Shown here piece by piece: positions 10,829 through 18,980 of a DNA stretch of 64,000 nucleotides. This DNA comes from GCA-003244245 sp036378735 (lineage in GTDB: Bacteria; Actinomycetota; Actinomycetes; Mycobacteriales; Pseudonocardiaceae): contig DASUVX010000075.1 in the NCBI GenBank assembly GCA_036378735.1, positions 31,757 to 95,756 of the forward strand, read 5' to 3'. A program made the translations under genes and the position numbers. Below the pieces are notes generated by a model that was not told the DNA's origin, did not search any database, and saw only the letters and a program-made list of their open reading frames with translations. Numbering within the stretch: position 1 is the stretch's first letter; every line of letters begins with the position of its first letter.

Positions 10829-12398
10829 GACAGCTCAGGATATCGCTACTCTTCCTGGCAGGACAGCGTTTCCCGGCCTCGGCTGGGCGGCACTGGGTGT
10901 GCTGGCGTTCTCCTTCACGTTCCCCGCTACGACGCTGGCCGAGCAGGGCTTCGACCCTTATCTCGTCGGCGCCGGCCGATCGGTGATCGCCGCCGCCGTC
11001 GCGGCCGCCTGCCTGCGGGCCGCCCGCGCGCCGCTACCCGGACGCCATCACTGGCCGGGGCTGATCGCCGTCGCGGTCGGCTGCGGCATCGGCTTCGGGC
11101 TGCTGTCCGCGCTTGCCCTGCAACACACCACGTCAAGCCACGCGGCGGTGGTGATCGGACTGCTGCCCGCGGCCACCGCCGTCGTCGCCGTCATCCGCAT
11201 CGGCGAGCGTCCCGGTCCGCTGTTCTGGGCGGCCAGCTGCCTCGGGACGGTCGCGGTCGTGGGTTACGCGCTCTCGCGCCAGGCCGGCACCCCGCACGCT
11301 GCCGATCTGCTGCTGCTCGGGGCGCTGATCATCGGTGCCGCCGGCTACGCCGAGGGTGGCCGGCTTGCGCGCCTGATGCCGGGCTGGCAAGTGATCGCCT
11401 GGGGCGTGCTGGCTGCGCTGCCTATCTCGCTGCCGATCACCATCGCATCGCTCGCCTACCGTCCGCCGGTGCAGCCCAGTGCGTCGGCCGTCGCGGGGTT
11501 CGCCTACGTCGGGATCGTCTCGATGTTCGTCGGCTTTTTGGCCTGGTACCGCGGGCTCGCCGAGGCGGGGGTATCCAGGGCGAGCCAGCTGCAGCTCTGG
11601 CAGCCGCTGCTGACGATCGCCTGGTCGGTGCCGCTGCTGGGCGACCATTTCGACCTGGCCGGCTTGCTCACTGTCCTGGTCGTCGCCGGCTGCGTGCTCA
11701 TCACCCAGCGGGCACGCTGGGCCGTCAGTGGCGCCGGGCGCGCCGCGGTAGCCACAACCGCGGCGGTGCCGCCCGGTGCCACCCCCCGCACCCGCATCCG
11801 CCGCCACGCCGATCGTGCCGGCCACAGCCGCGACGAGCTCTACGAGGTCCTCGACGCCGGGCTCGTCGCCCACGTCGCGTTCGTCACCGACGGGTACCCG
11901 GTCGTGTTGCCGATGGGCTACGCCCGCGATGGCGACACGCTGCTACTGCACGGCTCAAGCCGAAACCGCATGCTCCGTGCCCTCGCCGGTGGCGCCGAGC
12001 TGTGCGTGACGGTCACGCTGCTCGACGGGCTGGTGCTCGCGGCCACCGCGTTCACCCACTCGATGAACTACCGCAGTGCCGTCATCTACGGCCGCGCCAT
12101 CCAGATCACCGATCCCCACGCCAAGGCACGCGCGCTGGACCGCGTCATCGACTTCCTCGTACCGGGGCGCACACGTGAGCTGCCGGCGCATACCCGCCAG
12201 GAACTCGCTGCCACCCTGGTGCTCGCCGTCCCCTTGCACGAGGTGTCGGTCAAAGCGCGCAGCGGGCCGCCGAAACCGGGGCCACCCGGGAGTGCCTCGC
12301 CGTGGACCGGGGTCATCCCGCTCGCGGTCACTCAGGGACAACCACAGCCGACCGCAGCCGGGTCAGAACAATGCTCTGGCCAGCGCCCGGCGGGCTGA
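10827..12398 (+). CDS. EamA/DMT transporter fused to PNPOx-like FMN-binding domain
   Basis: A 523-residue fusion starting at ATG 10827 (MTAQDIATLPG). Residues ~10-300 form about ten hydrophobic helices with the two EamA repeats (metabolite exporter type). From ~320 the sequence RTRIRRHADRAGHSRDELYEVL, GYPVVLPMGYARDGD and LLHGSSRNRML match the split-barrel pyridoxamine-5'-phosphate-oxidase-like family (Pyridox_ox_2), ending with the typical WTGVIPL. The frame runs uninterrupted through the junction. The last 36 bases overlap the convergent thioredoxin gene. With a divergent MocR gene, a role in moving or converting a B6-type or amine metabolite is plausible but unproven. Confidence 0.85.
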   Translation: MTAQDIATLPGRTAFPGLGWAALGVLAFSFTFPATTLAEQGFDPYLVGAGRSVIAAAVAAACLRAARAPLPGRHHWPGLIAVAVGCGIGFGLLSALALQHTTSSHAAVVIGLLPAATAVVAVIRIGERPGPLFWAASCLGTVAVVGYALSRQAGTPHAADLLLLGALIIGAAGYAEGGRLARLMPGWQVIAWGVLAALPISLPITIASLAYRPPVQPSASAVAGFAYVGIVSMFVGFLAWYRGLAEAGVSRASQLQLWQPLLTIAWSVPLLGDHFDLAGLLTVLVVAGCVLITQRARWAVSGAGRAAVATTAAVPPGATPRTRIRRHADRAGHSRDELYEVLDAGLVAHVAFVTDGYPVVLPMGYARDGDTLLLHGSSRNRMLRALAGGAELCVTVTLLDGLVLAATAFTHSMNYRSAVIYGRAIQITDPHAKARALDRVIDFLVPGRTRELPAHTRQELAATLVLAVPLHEVSVKARSGPPKPGPPGSASPWTGVIPLAVTQGQPQPTAAGSEQCSGQRPAG

Positions 12399-13316
12399 GA
12401 TGACCCGCGGATCGCTTGGTGGGAACAGCTCGAACAGCCCGACCAGATGCGCGCGGGCCCGGTCGCAGTCCTCGCCGGTCAGCCGCCGCACAGCGCCGAC
12501 CAGCCGCTCGAAGGCCCGCTCCGGCATTTCGGCGGCCAACTCGGCGTCGGCGGCGGCGATCTGCGCGTCGACGTCGTCCGGCGCCACGTCTGCCTTCGCC
12601 ACCGCCGTCGGGTCGGCTGCTTCGGCGCGCGCCAGGAAACGGACCTGGGCGAGCGCGATTCTGGCCTGCTCGTTGGCCGGCTCGGTGGTCAGGATTTGCT
12701 GGTAGGCCGCTTCGGCAGCGGAGTAGTCACCGGCCGCCAGGGCAGCTTCGGCAGCGGTGAACCGGGGATCCTCCGGTTCGGCGCCAGGCTGGCTGCCCGC
12801 AGCACCCTGCCCGGCGGCCCGGATCCCGGGCAGTTGATCGCGCAGCGCGTCCAGTAGCGAGGTGATCCATCGCTTCACCTCCGGCTCGGGCCGGGCGCCG
12901 GCGAAGGCGTCGATCGGCTGGCCACCGGCGATGGCGATGACGGTGGGGATGGACTGGGCGCCGAAGAGCTGAGCGATCCGCGGGTTGGCGTCGACGTCGA
13001 TCTTGGCCAGCACCCAGGCGCCGCCGCCCGCCGCGGCGAGCCGTTCGAGCACCGGGGACAGTTGCTTGCACGGACCGCACCAGGTCGCCCACAAGTCGAC
13101 CACTACGAGCACCTGCATGGAGCGGTCGACGACATCGGTTTGGAAGCTCTGCTCGGTGACATCAACGACCCAGGTGCCTCCGGCGCCGCCCCGCGGCGCG
13201 CTGGGCGCGTCGCGCCGGGGAGCCGAATCGGCCCGCGCCTTGAGGGCAGACAGGTCGACCGCACCAGACAGTGCGCCGGATAGTGCTGCGGTCTGCTGAG
13301 GATTGGGCCTGCTCAC
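12363..13316 (-). CDS. YbbN-like thioredoxin/tetratricopeptide co-chaperone
   Basis: A 317-residue protein. Residues ~48-155 are a thioredoxin fold with LWATWCGPCKQLSPVL and cis-Pro loop QSIPTVIA. A linker follows, then a TPR-like helical region (AEAALAAGDYSAAEAAYQQIL) to the C-terminus. This is the architecture of YbbN/CnoX-type proteins; unlike E. coli YbbN the CGPC redox motif is intact. The N-terminal 45 residues look disordered. A homologue occupies a similar neighbourhood near glgB in mycobacteria (from memory). It overlaps the fusion transporter tail to tail. Confidence 0.9.
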   Translation of the reverse strand: MSRPNPQQTAALSGALSGAVDLSALKARADSAPRRDAPSAPRGGAGGTWVVDVTEQSFQTDVVDRSMQVLVVVDLWATWCGPCKQLSPVLERLAAAGGGAWVLAKIDVDANPRIAQLFGAQSIPTVIAIAGGQPIDAFAGARPEPEVKRWITSLLDALRDQLPGIRAAGQGAAGSQPGAEPEDPRFTAAEAALAAGDYSAAEAAYQQILTTEPANEQARIALAQVRFLARAEAADPTAVAKADVAPDDVDAQIAAADAELAAEMPERAFERLVGAVRRLTGEDCDRARAHLVGLFELFPPSDPRVISARRALARALF

Positions 13317-13361
13317 GCCGTCTATCCTGGCATGGATGCGCTGACGGGGAATGCTGGGACG

Positions 13362-15053
13362 TCAGAACTGGGCCGGCTCGCGGTACTCACCCCACTGGAC
13401 CTTGAGCGCCCCACAGATTTCGCCGAGAGTGGCCTCAGCCCGCGCCGCATCGAGCATCGGCTCGATGAGGTTGCCCTCCCCTGCGGCTTGATCAACCATG
13501 GCCGCGAGAGCCCGGTCGAGAGCGGCCTGATCGCGCTGGCTGCGGCGCTGCGCCAGCGCCTGGTTCTGCGCACATTCCACCTCGTGGCTCACCCGCAGGA
13601 TCTCCAGCTCCTCGGTCACCGATCCGGTCAGCGTGTTCACCCCGACGATCTTCTTGTCGCCTTTCTCCAGCGCCTGCTGGTAGGCGAACGCCGCGTCGGC
13701 GATCTCGCCGGTGAACCAGCCGTCCTCGATACCGCGCAGGATGCCGGAGGTCATCTCACCGATGGGATGCCGGCCCGACCGGATGTGGGCCATGTCCTTG
13801 ATCCGGGCAAAGATCCGCTCTGCGTCCGCCTCCAGGCGGTCGGTCAGCGCTTCGACGTACCACGAGCCACCCAGCGGGTCGATCACGTTGGCCACCCCGG
13901 ACTCCTCCATGATCACCTGTTGGGTGCGCAGCGCGATCTCCGCGGCGCGCTCCGTGGGCAGCGCCAGGGTCTCGTCCAGGGAGTTGGTATGCATCGAGTT
14001 GGTGCCGCCCAGCACCCCGGCCAGCGCCTCGATCGTGGTTCGCACGATGTTGTTGTAGGGCTGCTGCGCGGTGAGCGACACCCCCGCGGTCTGGGTGTGA
14101 AAGCGCAGCCACTGCGCCTTGTCGCTGGTGGCACCGTAGACGTCACGCATCCACCGAGCCCAGATCCGCCGGGCGGCGCGGAACTTCGCGATCTCTTCGA
14201 AGAAGTCCATGTGCGCGTCGAAGAAGAACGTCAGACCTGGGGCGAAGCGGTCGACGTCGAGGCCGCGGGAGCAGCCCAGCTCCACGTACCCGAACCCGTC
14301 GGCGAGCGTGAAGGCCAATTCCTGCGCGGCCGTCGCGCCGGCTTCCCGGATGTGATATCCGGAGATCGACAGCGGCTTGTAGGCCGGGATCTTCTCCGTG
14401 CAGTACTCCATCAGATCGCCGATCAGGCGCAGATGCGGTTCCGGGGGGAACAGCCACTCTTTCTGGGCGATGTACTCCTTGAAGATGTCGGTCTGCAGGG
14501 TGCCGTTGAGCCGGGTGATGTCCGCACCCTGCCTTTCGGCGGCGACCAAGTACATGCAGAACATCGGCACCGCCGGGCCGGAAATCGTCATCGAGGTGCT
14601 GATCTGCTCCAACGGGATGCCGGCGAACAGGACGTCCAGATCTGCGGCACTGTCGATCGCCACGCCGCAGTGGCCCACCTCGCCGAGGCTGCGCGGATCG
14701 TCGGAGTCGCGGCCCATCAGCGTGGGCATGTCGAAGGCCACCGACAGGCCGCCCGCACCGTTGCGCAGTATCTGCCGGTAGCGCTCATTGGTCTGGCCGG
14801 CGTTGCCGAAACCGGCGAATTGGCGGATCGTCCAGGTACGTCCCCGGTAGCCGGTGGAGTGCACGCCGCGGGTGAACGGGTACTCGCCCGGCCAGCCGAT
14901 CCGCTCGTCGACCGGCTCGCCCCCGCGCGGCCCGTACACCGGGTCGACCTCGACTCCGGACAGGGTGGTGAAGTCCGCGTCACGCAACCGTCCCTGCTGC
15001 TGCGCCTGCGCGTACCGCCGCCGCCAACGCTCCCCACCGTCGTCACATGCCAT
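13362..15053 (-). CDS. icmA: Isobutyryl-CoA mutase large subunit (IcmA-like)
   Basis: A 563-residue B12-dependent acyl-CoA mutase catalytic subunit lacking the B12-binding domain, so it needs a separate small subunit not present here. Specificity residues fit isobutyryl- rather than methylmalonyl-CoA mutase: Phe in TIRQFAGF (Tyr in MCM) and Gln in KEYIAQKEWLFPP (Arg in MCM). The run FDMPTLMGRDSDDPRSLGEV also matches Streptomyces IcmA as I recall it. Expected reaction: isobutyryl-CoA to n-butyryl-CoA. I start at MACDDGGERW (15053); ATG 15080 is also in frame. A palindromic element lies 48 bases upstream. The GTPase MeaB at 16.0-17.0 kb is a likely partner. Confidence 0.88.
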   Translation of the reverse strand: MACDDGGERWRRRYAQAQQQGRLRDADFTTLSGVEVDPVYGPRGGEPVDERIGWPGEYPFTRGVHSTGYRGRTWTIRQFAGFGNAGQTNERYRQILRNGAGGLSVAFDMPTLMGRDSDDPRSLGEVGHCGVAIDSAADLDVLFAGIPLEQISTSMTISGPAVPMFCMYLVAAERQGADITRLNGTLQTDIFKEYIAQKEWLFPPEPHLRLIGDLMEYCTEKIPAYKPLSISGYHIREAGATAAQELAFTLADGFGYVELGCSRGLDVDRFAPGLTFFFDAHMDFFEEIAKFRAARRIWARWMRDVYGATSDKAQWLRFHTQTAGVSLTAQQPYNNIVRTTIEALAGVLGGTNSMHTNSLDETLALPTERAAEIALRTQQVIMEESGVANVIDPLGGSWYVEALTDRLEADAERIFARIKDMAHIRSGRHPIGEMTSGILRGIEDGWFTGEIADAAFAYQQALEKGDKKIVGVNTLTGSVTEELEILRVSHEVECAQNQALAQRRSQRDQAALDRALAAMVDQAAGEGNLIEPMLDAARAEATLGEICGALKVQWGEYREPAQF

Positions 15054-15100
15054 GACATCCAATAGTAGGACATCCAACAACCTTTTTATCCCGACCTTTC

Positions 15101-15165
15101 CCCCGACATGGAGACATATCGGGGTGAAAGGGGGCCCCTTTACCCCGTTATGTCTCCATGTCGGG
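15101..15165. repeat. Dispersed palindrome, copy 1
   Basis: Left arm starts CCCCGACATGGAGACATATC (15101); right arm ends ATGTCTCCATGTCGGG (15165). Arms of about 33 bases pair with one mismatch (ATAT versus TTAT) around a GGGG/CCCC centre. It sits between the DUF77 gene and icmA, both minus strand. The DUF77 stop codon (15148) lies inside it, so the repeat encodes that protein's last residues (PDMET). Confidence 0.95.
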
Positions 15166-15468
15166 ACGGGAGGTGGCGAGGTGTTGGTGGACGCGGTCGA
15201 CTTTGGCCTGTAGCTGGTTGGTGTGGCCGGGGCGGATGTCGGCTTTGAGGACCAAGCTCGTCCGGGTGGCGCCGACGCTGGCGGCCTCGACCGCGCGGCG
15301 CACCACGTCCATCACCTCATCCCATTCCCCCTCGATGAGGGTGAACATCGCGTTGAGCTCGTAGGGCAGCCCGGAGTCTGCGACCACCCGGACGGCCTCC
15401 GCCACGGCGGCACTGACGCTGTCGGATTCGCCCCCGGCGGGGGCGACGCTGAATGCCACGATCATCAT
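15148..15468 (-). CDS. Thiamine-binding/DUF77 (MTH1187/YqgV-like) small protein
   Basis: A 106-residue protein with MIVAFSVAPAG, YELNAMFTLIEGEWDEVM and VLKADIRPGH, the ferredoxin-like MTH1187/YkoF-type fold that binds thiamine or similar small molecules in characterised relatives. The function here is inferred only from the family. The C-terminal residues PDMET are encoded within palindrome copy 1, suggesting the element inserted at or over the original stop. It is divergent from the MarR gene and upstream of icmA on the same strand. Confidence 0.75.
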   Translation of the reverse strand: MMIVAFSVAPAGGESDSVSAAVAEAVRVVADSGLPYELNAMFTLIEGEWDEVMDVVRRAVEAASVGATRTSLVLKADIRPGHTNQLQAKVDRVHQHLATSRPDMET

Positions 15469-15516
15469 CCCAGCCTGCCCTACCCGGCGGGCACGCGTGG
15501 CCTTACGGTTTCATCC

Positions 15517-16023
15517 ATGTCCTCGCATCATCCGCTGCCGTTCGACCCGATCGAACGCGCGGCGCGAATCTGGCAAGACCGCATCGGGCCAGCGGGGACG
15601 ATGGCTGCGGTGACCAACATCATGCGGGTACAGCAGATCCTCCAGTCGGCGGTGGATGCCGCGCTGCGCCCGCACGGCCTGACCTTTGCCCGGTACGAAG
15701 CGCTAGTCCTGCTGGTGTTCTCCCGTCAGGGCACCCTGCCGATGAAGGTGATGGGCCAGCGCCTCCAGCTGCACCCGACCAGCGTGACCAACATCGTGGA
15801 CCGCCTGCAGGCCGACAGCCTCGTCGAGCGCAGTGGCCACCCGACCGATCGGCGCACCACCCTGGTCACGATCACCGAAGCCGGCCGGCAGCGTCAGAAA
15901 GCCGCCACCGTGGCACTGACCGACATCGACTTCGGCTTCGTCGGGCTGGACGAAGGGCAGACCGCCCAGCTGTCCGCCCTGCTCACCCAGGTACGCCGCG
16001 CCGCCGGCGATTTCACCGACTAG
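15517..16023 (+). CDS. MarR-family transcriptional regulator
   Basis: A 168-residue winged-helix regulator starting at ATG 15517. The MarR core shows LTFARYEALVLLVFSRQG, the recognition helix region LQLHPTSVTNIVDRLQ and wing DRRTTLVTITEAGR. MarR proteins usually bind near their own promoter and divergent genes, so the DUF77-icmA transcription unit is the first candidate target (inference). It is convergent with meaB, whose stop lies 20 bases away. Confidence 0.9.
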   Translation: MSSHHPLPFDPIERAARIWQDRIGPAGTMAAVTNIMRVQQILQSAVDAALRPHGLTFARYEALVLLVFSRQGTLPMKVMGQRLQLHPTSVTNIVDRLQADSLVERSGHPTDRRTTLVTITEAGRQRQKAATVALTDIDFGFVGLDEGQTAQLSALLTQVRRAAGDFTD

Positions 16024-16042
16024 ACCGTCAGTGCCCGCGTGA

Positions 16043-17011
16043 TCAGGCGCCCAGTTCGCCGATCAACTCGTCAGCCGCTCGGTACACGTCCAGCTCCCCG
16101 ACGACCACTCGTTTGGCCAGCCCGGGTAAGGCGCTACCGCGCAGCACGTCGCCGAGCCTGCCGTGCAGTTGCGCCAGCGCGATCGCCTCGATCTCGGCCT
16201 CCGCGCGGCGCTGCCGGCGGGCATCCAACTCTCCGTGATCGAGCATCCACGCCCGGTGCTGCTCGATCGCCCCGACCAGCTCGTCGATGCCGTCGGACCT
16301 GGTGGCCACCGTGCAGATCACCGGCGGCCGCCAGCTCGGGCCCGCGCTGCCCCGCCGGCCCAGCGAGATCAAGTGTCTGAGCTCCCGGACGGTCTGATCG
16401 GCGCCTTCCCGATCGGCCTTGTTCACCACGAAGACGTCGGCGACCTCGAGGATGCCCGCCTTGGCCGCCTGAATCCCGTCGCCCATTCCTGGTGCCAGCA
16501 GCACCACCGTGGTGTCCGCCAGCGCCATGACCTCCACTTCGGACTGGCCGACGCCGACGGTCTCCACCAGCACTTCGGCACATCCGGCCGCGGCCAGCAC
16601 CCGCAGCGCCTGCGGGGTGGCCCAGGCGATGCCTCCCAGGTGCCCGCGGGTGGCCATGGACCGGATGAAGACCCCGGGATCGGTCGCATGTTCCTGCATC
16701 CGCACCCGGTCGCCGAGCAGCGCGCCGCCGGAGAACGGCGACGACGGGTCGACGGCGAGCACGCCGACCCGCTTACCCGCCGCGCGAAGCGCGGTGACCA
16801 GCACACTGACCGTGGTCGATTTGCCCACCCCGGGCGGCCCGGTGACGCCGACGACCTGGGCTCGGCCGGTATCGCGGGCCAGCGCCGCCGCCAGCGCGCG
16901 CAACTCCGGCGCACCGTCCTCGATCAGCGAGATGAGCCGGGCCACGGCGCGAGCCTGACCCTGCCGCGCGTGGACGACCAGGTCGTCGATATCGCGACTG
17001 GCTGCTGGCAA
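16043..17011 (-). CDS. meaB: MeaB/ArgK-type G-protein chaperone of B12 acyl-CoA mutases
   Basis: A 322-residue G3E-family GTPase. Walker A is GPPGVGKST, switch region VDPSSPFSGGALLGDRVRM, Walker B VETVGVGQSE and base-recognition NKAD. MeaB proteins gate cofactor loading and protect acyl-CoA mutases. With icmA 1 kb away and meaA 12 kb away it could serve either. It begins 7 bases after the thiolase stop, so the two form an operon. Confidence 0.93.
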   Translation of the reverse strand: MPAASRDIDDLVVHARQGQARAVARLISLIEDGAPELRALAAALARDTGRAQVVGVTGPPGVGKSTTVSVLVTALRAAGKRVGVLAVDPSSPFSGGALLGDRVRMQEHATDPGVFIRSMATRGHLGGIAWATPQALRVLAAAGCAEVLVETVGVGQSEVEVMALADTTVVLLAPGMGDGIQAAKAGILEVADVFVVNKADREGADQTVRELRHLISLGRRGSAGPSWRPPVICTVATRSDGIDELVGAIEQHRAWMLDHGELDARRQRRAEAEIEAIALAQLHGRLGDVLRGSALPGLAKRVVVGELDVYRAADELIGELGA

Positions 17012-17018
17012 TGCGAGC

Positions 17019-18227
17019 TCACGCCACGGCGTCGTTGGGGTTGCCGGGCACCCGCAGGATCAGCGCGTCACCCTGACCACCGCCGCCACACAGCGACGCT
17101 GCGCCCACCCCGCCGCCGCGCCGCCGCAGCTCCATCGCCAGGTGCAGCACCAGCCGGGCGCCGGACGCGCCGATGGGGTGACCCAGCGCGATCGCCCCGC
17201 CGTTGGGGTTGACTCGCTCCGGGTCGATGCCGAGCTTGCGGGTGGACACCACGCCCACTGCGGCGAACGCCTCGTTGATCTCGACCACGTCCAGGTCGCT
17301 GACCTCGATGCCTTCCTTGCGGCAGGCCGTCAGCACCGCGTTGGCGGGCTGTTCGTGCAGGCTGGAGTCGTCGGGCCCGGCCACCATGCCGTGCGCGCCG
17401 ATCTCGGCCAGCCAGCTCAGGCCCAACTCGGTCGCCTTGGCCTTGCTCATGACGACGACCGCGGCGGCCCCATCCGTGATGGGAGACGACGACCCGGCGG
17501 TGATGGTGCCGTCGGCGGCGAAGGCCGGGCGCAGCTTGCTCAGCCCTTCGGTGGTGGTATCCGGCCGGATGCCCTCGTCGCTTTCCACCACGACCGGGTC
17601 ACCCTTGCGCTGCGGCACGGTCACCGGGGTGATCTCGTCAGCGAACAGCCCGTTTTTCACCGCGCGGCCGGCACGTTGATGCGACTGCGCGGCGAACTCG
17701 TCCTGTTCCGCGCGGGTCAACTGGTGGCGCGCGTTGTGCTTCTCGGTGGAAGCACCCATCGCGACCTGGTCGAATGAGTCGTGCAGGCCGTCGTAGGCCA
17801 TATGGTCGAGCATGGTGACATCGCCGTATTTGAACCCGGAGCGCGACTTGGGCAGCATGTGCGGCGCCTGGGTCATCGACTCCTGGCCGCCGGCCACGAC
17901 GATCTCGCACTCGCCGGCCCGGATCAGCTGGTCGGCCAGCGCGATCGCGTTCAACCCGGACAGGCACACCTTGTTGACCGTCAGAGCCGGCACGTCCATC
18001 CCGATCCCGGCATTCACCGCCGCCTGCCGCGCAGGGATCTGACCGGCGCCCGCGGTGAGCACCTGGCCCATGATCACGTACTGCACCTGTTCGGGCGACA
18101 CGCCGGCACGTTCGAGGGCGGCCTTGATGGCGAAGCCGCCGAGCTGGGCGGCCGAGAAATCCTTGAGCTGACCGAGCAGCCGCCCCATCGGGGTGCGGGC
18201 GCCGGCGACGATGACGGAACCGGTCAT
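17019..18227 (-). CDS. Acetyl-CoA C-acetyltransferase (thiolase)
   Basis: A 402-residue thiolase. Catalytic Cys in NKVCLSGLNAIALADQ (about residue 88), the HPIGASGARL box and the C-terminal SLCGGGGQGDA are intact. The start ATG 18227 follows GGAGGT at 7 bases. It condenses two acetyl-CoA to acetoacetyl-CoA, the first step of the ethylmalonyl-CoA route or PHB synthesis, or cleaves in beta-oxidation. The genes around it (epimerase, ccr, meaA) favour the former. It is divergent from the epimerase gene and in operon with meaB. Confidence 0.92.
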   Translation of the reverse strand: MTGSVIVAGARTPMGRLLGQLKDFSAAQLGGFAIKAALERAGVSPEQVQYVIMGQVLTAGAGQIPARQAAVNAGIGMDVPALTVNKVCLSGLNAIALADQLIRAGECEIVVAGGQESMTQAPHMLPKSRSGFKYGDVTMLDHMAYDGLHDSFDQVAMGASTEKHNARHQLTRAEQDEFAAQSHQRAGRAVKNGLFADEITPVTVPQRKGDPVVVESDEGIRPDTTTEGLSKLRPAFAADGTITAGSSSPITDGAAAVVVMSKAKATELGLSWLAEIGAHGMVAGPDDSSLHEQPANAVLTACRKEGIEVSDLDVVEINEAFAAVGVVSTRKLGIDPERVNPNGGAIALGHPIGASGARLVLHLAMELRRRGGGVGAASLCGGGGQGDALILRVPGNPNDAVA

Positions 18228-18345
18228 AACGCAGACCTCCGGCATAACATGAATGTTCAGGGGCTGTCTCTCGACCTTACCGCGCTATCCCCAATCGCAC
18301 GCGAGATGACGAGAGCACCCTCCAACCGGCCGTACGCTGCATGTC

Positions 18346-18792
18346 ATGACACCACTCCCAGCTTTCGTCACCGCGATCGATCACGTCGGCATCGCGGTGC
18401 CCGATTTCGAGGCGGCCGTCGAGTTCTACCGGACGACATTCGGGCTGGAGCTGGCGCACGAGGAGGTCAACGAGGAGCAGGGAGTGCATGAGGCGATGCT
18501 GCGCGCGCCCGGCGACCCCGGCACCGGTGCCGCGATACAGCTGCTAGCTCCGTTGAGCCCAACGTCCACTATCGCCAAGTTCCTGGACCGCAGCGGCCCC
18601 GGGCTGCAGCAACTGGCTTACCGGGTCACCGACATCGAGGCCGCCAGCCAGGCACTTCGCGCCAACGGCGTCCGGCTGCTCTATGACGCCCCACGCCGCG
18701 GCACCGCTGGATCAAGAATCAACTTCATTCATCCCAAGGACGCCGGTGGCGTGCTGGTCGAACTGGTGCAACCAGCCGGCGGCGCGCACTAG
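18346..18792 (+). CDS. Methylmalonyl-CoA/ethylmalonyl-CoA epimerase
   Basis: A 148-residue vicinal-oxygen-chelate protein: IDHVGIAVPDFEAAVEFY, EEQGVHEAML, LQQLAYRVTDIEAA and NFIHPKDAGGVLVELVQ provide the His/Glu/Gln metal ligands of the family. It interconverts the 2R and 2S forms of methylmalonyl-CoA. In the ethylmalonyl-CoA pathway the same enzyme works on ethylmalonyl-CoA, fitting its position beside ccr. Neighbouring thiolase and coiled-coil genes are also adjacent to it in Streptomyces (from memory). Confidence 0.92.
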   Translation: MTPLPAFVTAIDHVGIAVPDFEAAVEFYRTTFGLELAHEEVNEEQGVHEAMLRAPGDPGTGAAIQLLAPLSPTSTIAKFLDRSGPGLQQLAYRVTDIEAASQALRANGVRLLYDAPRRGTAGSRINFIHPKDAGGVLVELVQPAGGAH

Positions 18793-18980
18793 CCGCGATC
18801 AGGCAGCCCAAAGACGGTACGAGGTGCGCTTGACGCACCATGAATGCGGTTAGGCGCGACCAACAGAGCGAACAGACCGGTCTCACTCACTCGGCGCTGT
18901 GGCGATTGATATACTGATCGATAGCCTCAGCGTAGCCGTGCCATTCCCGCGCGGGAAGCGGACACCAGGGAAGGACGACT

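Noticed and set aside
9917..12178. 753-codon plus-strand open frame spanning mocR and the transporter
   Set aside because: Its product is Arg/Pro/Gly rich with no domain, antisense to mocR and out of frame with the EamA-PNPOx gene.
13332..15065. 577-codon plus-strand open frame
   Set aside because: Fully antisense to icmA; an artefact of GC-rich codon bias. The minus strand has clear mutase motifs.
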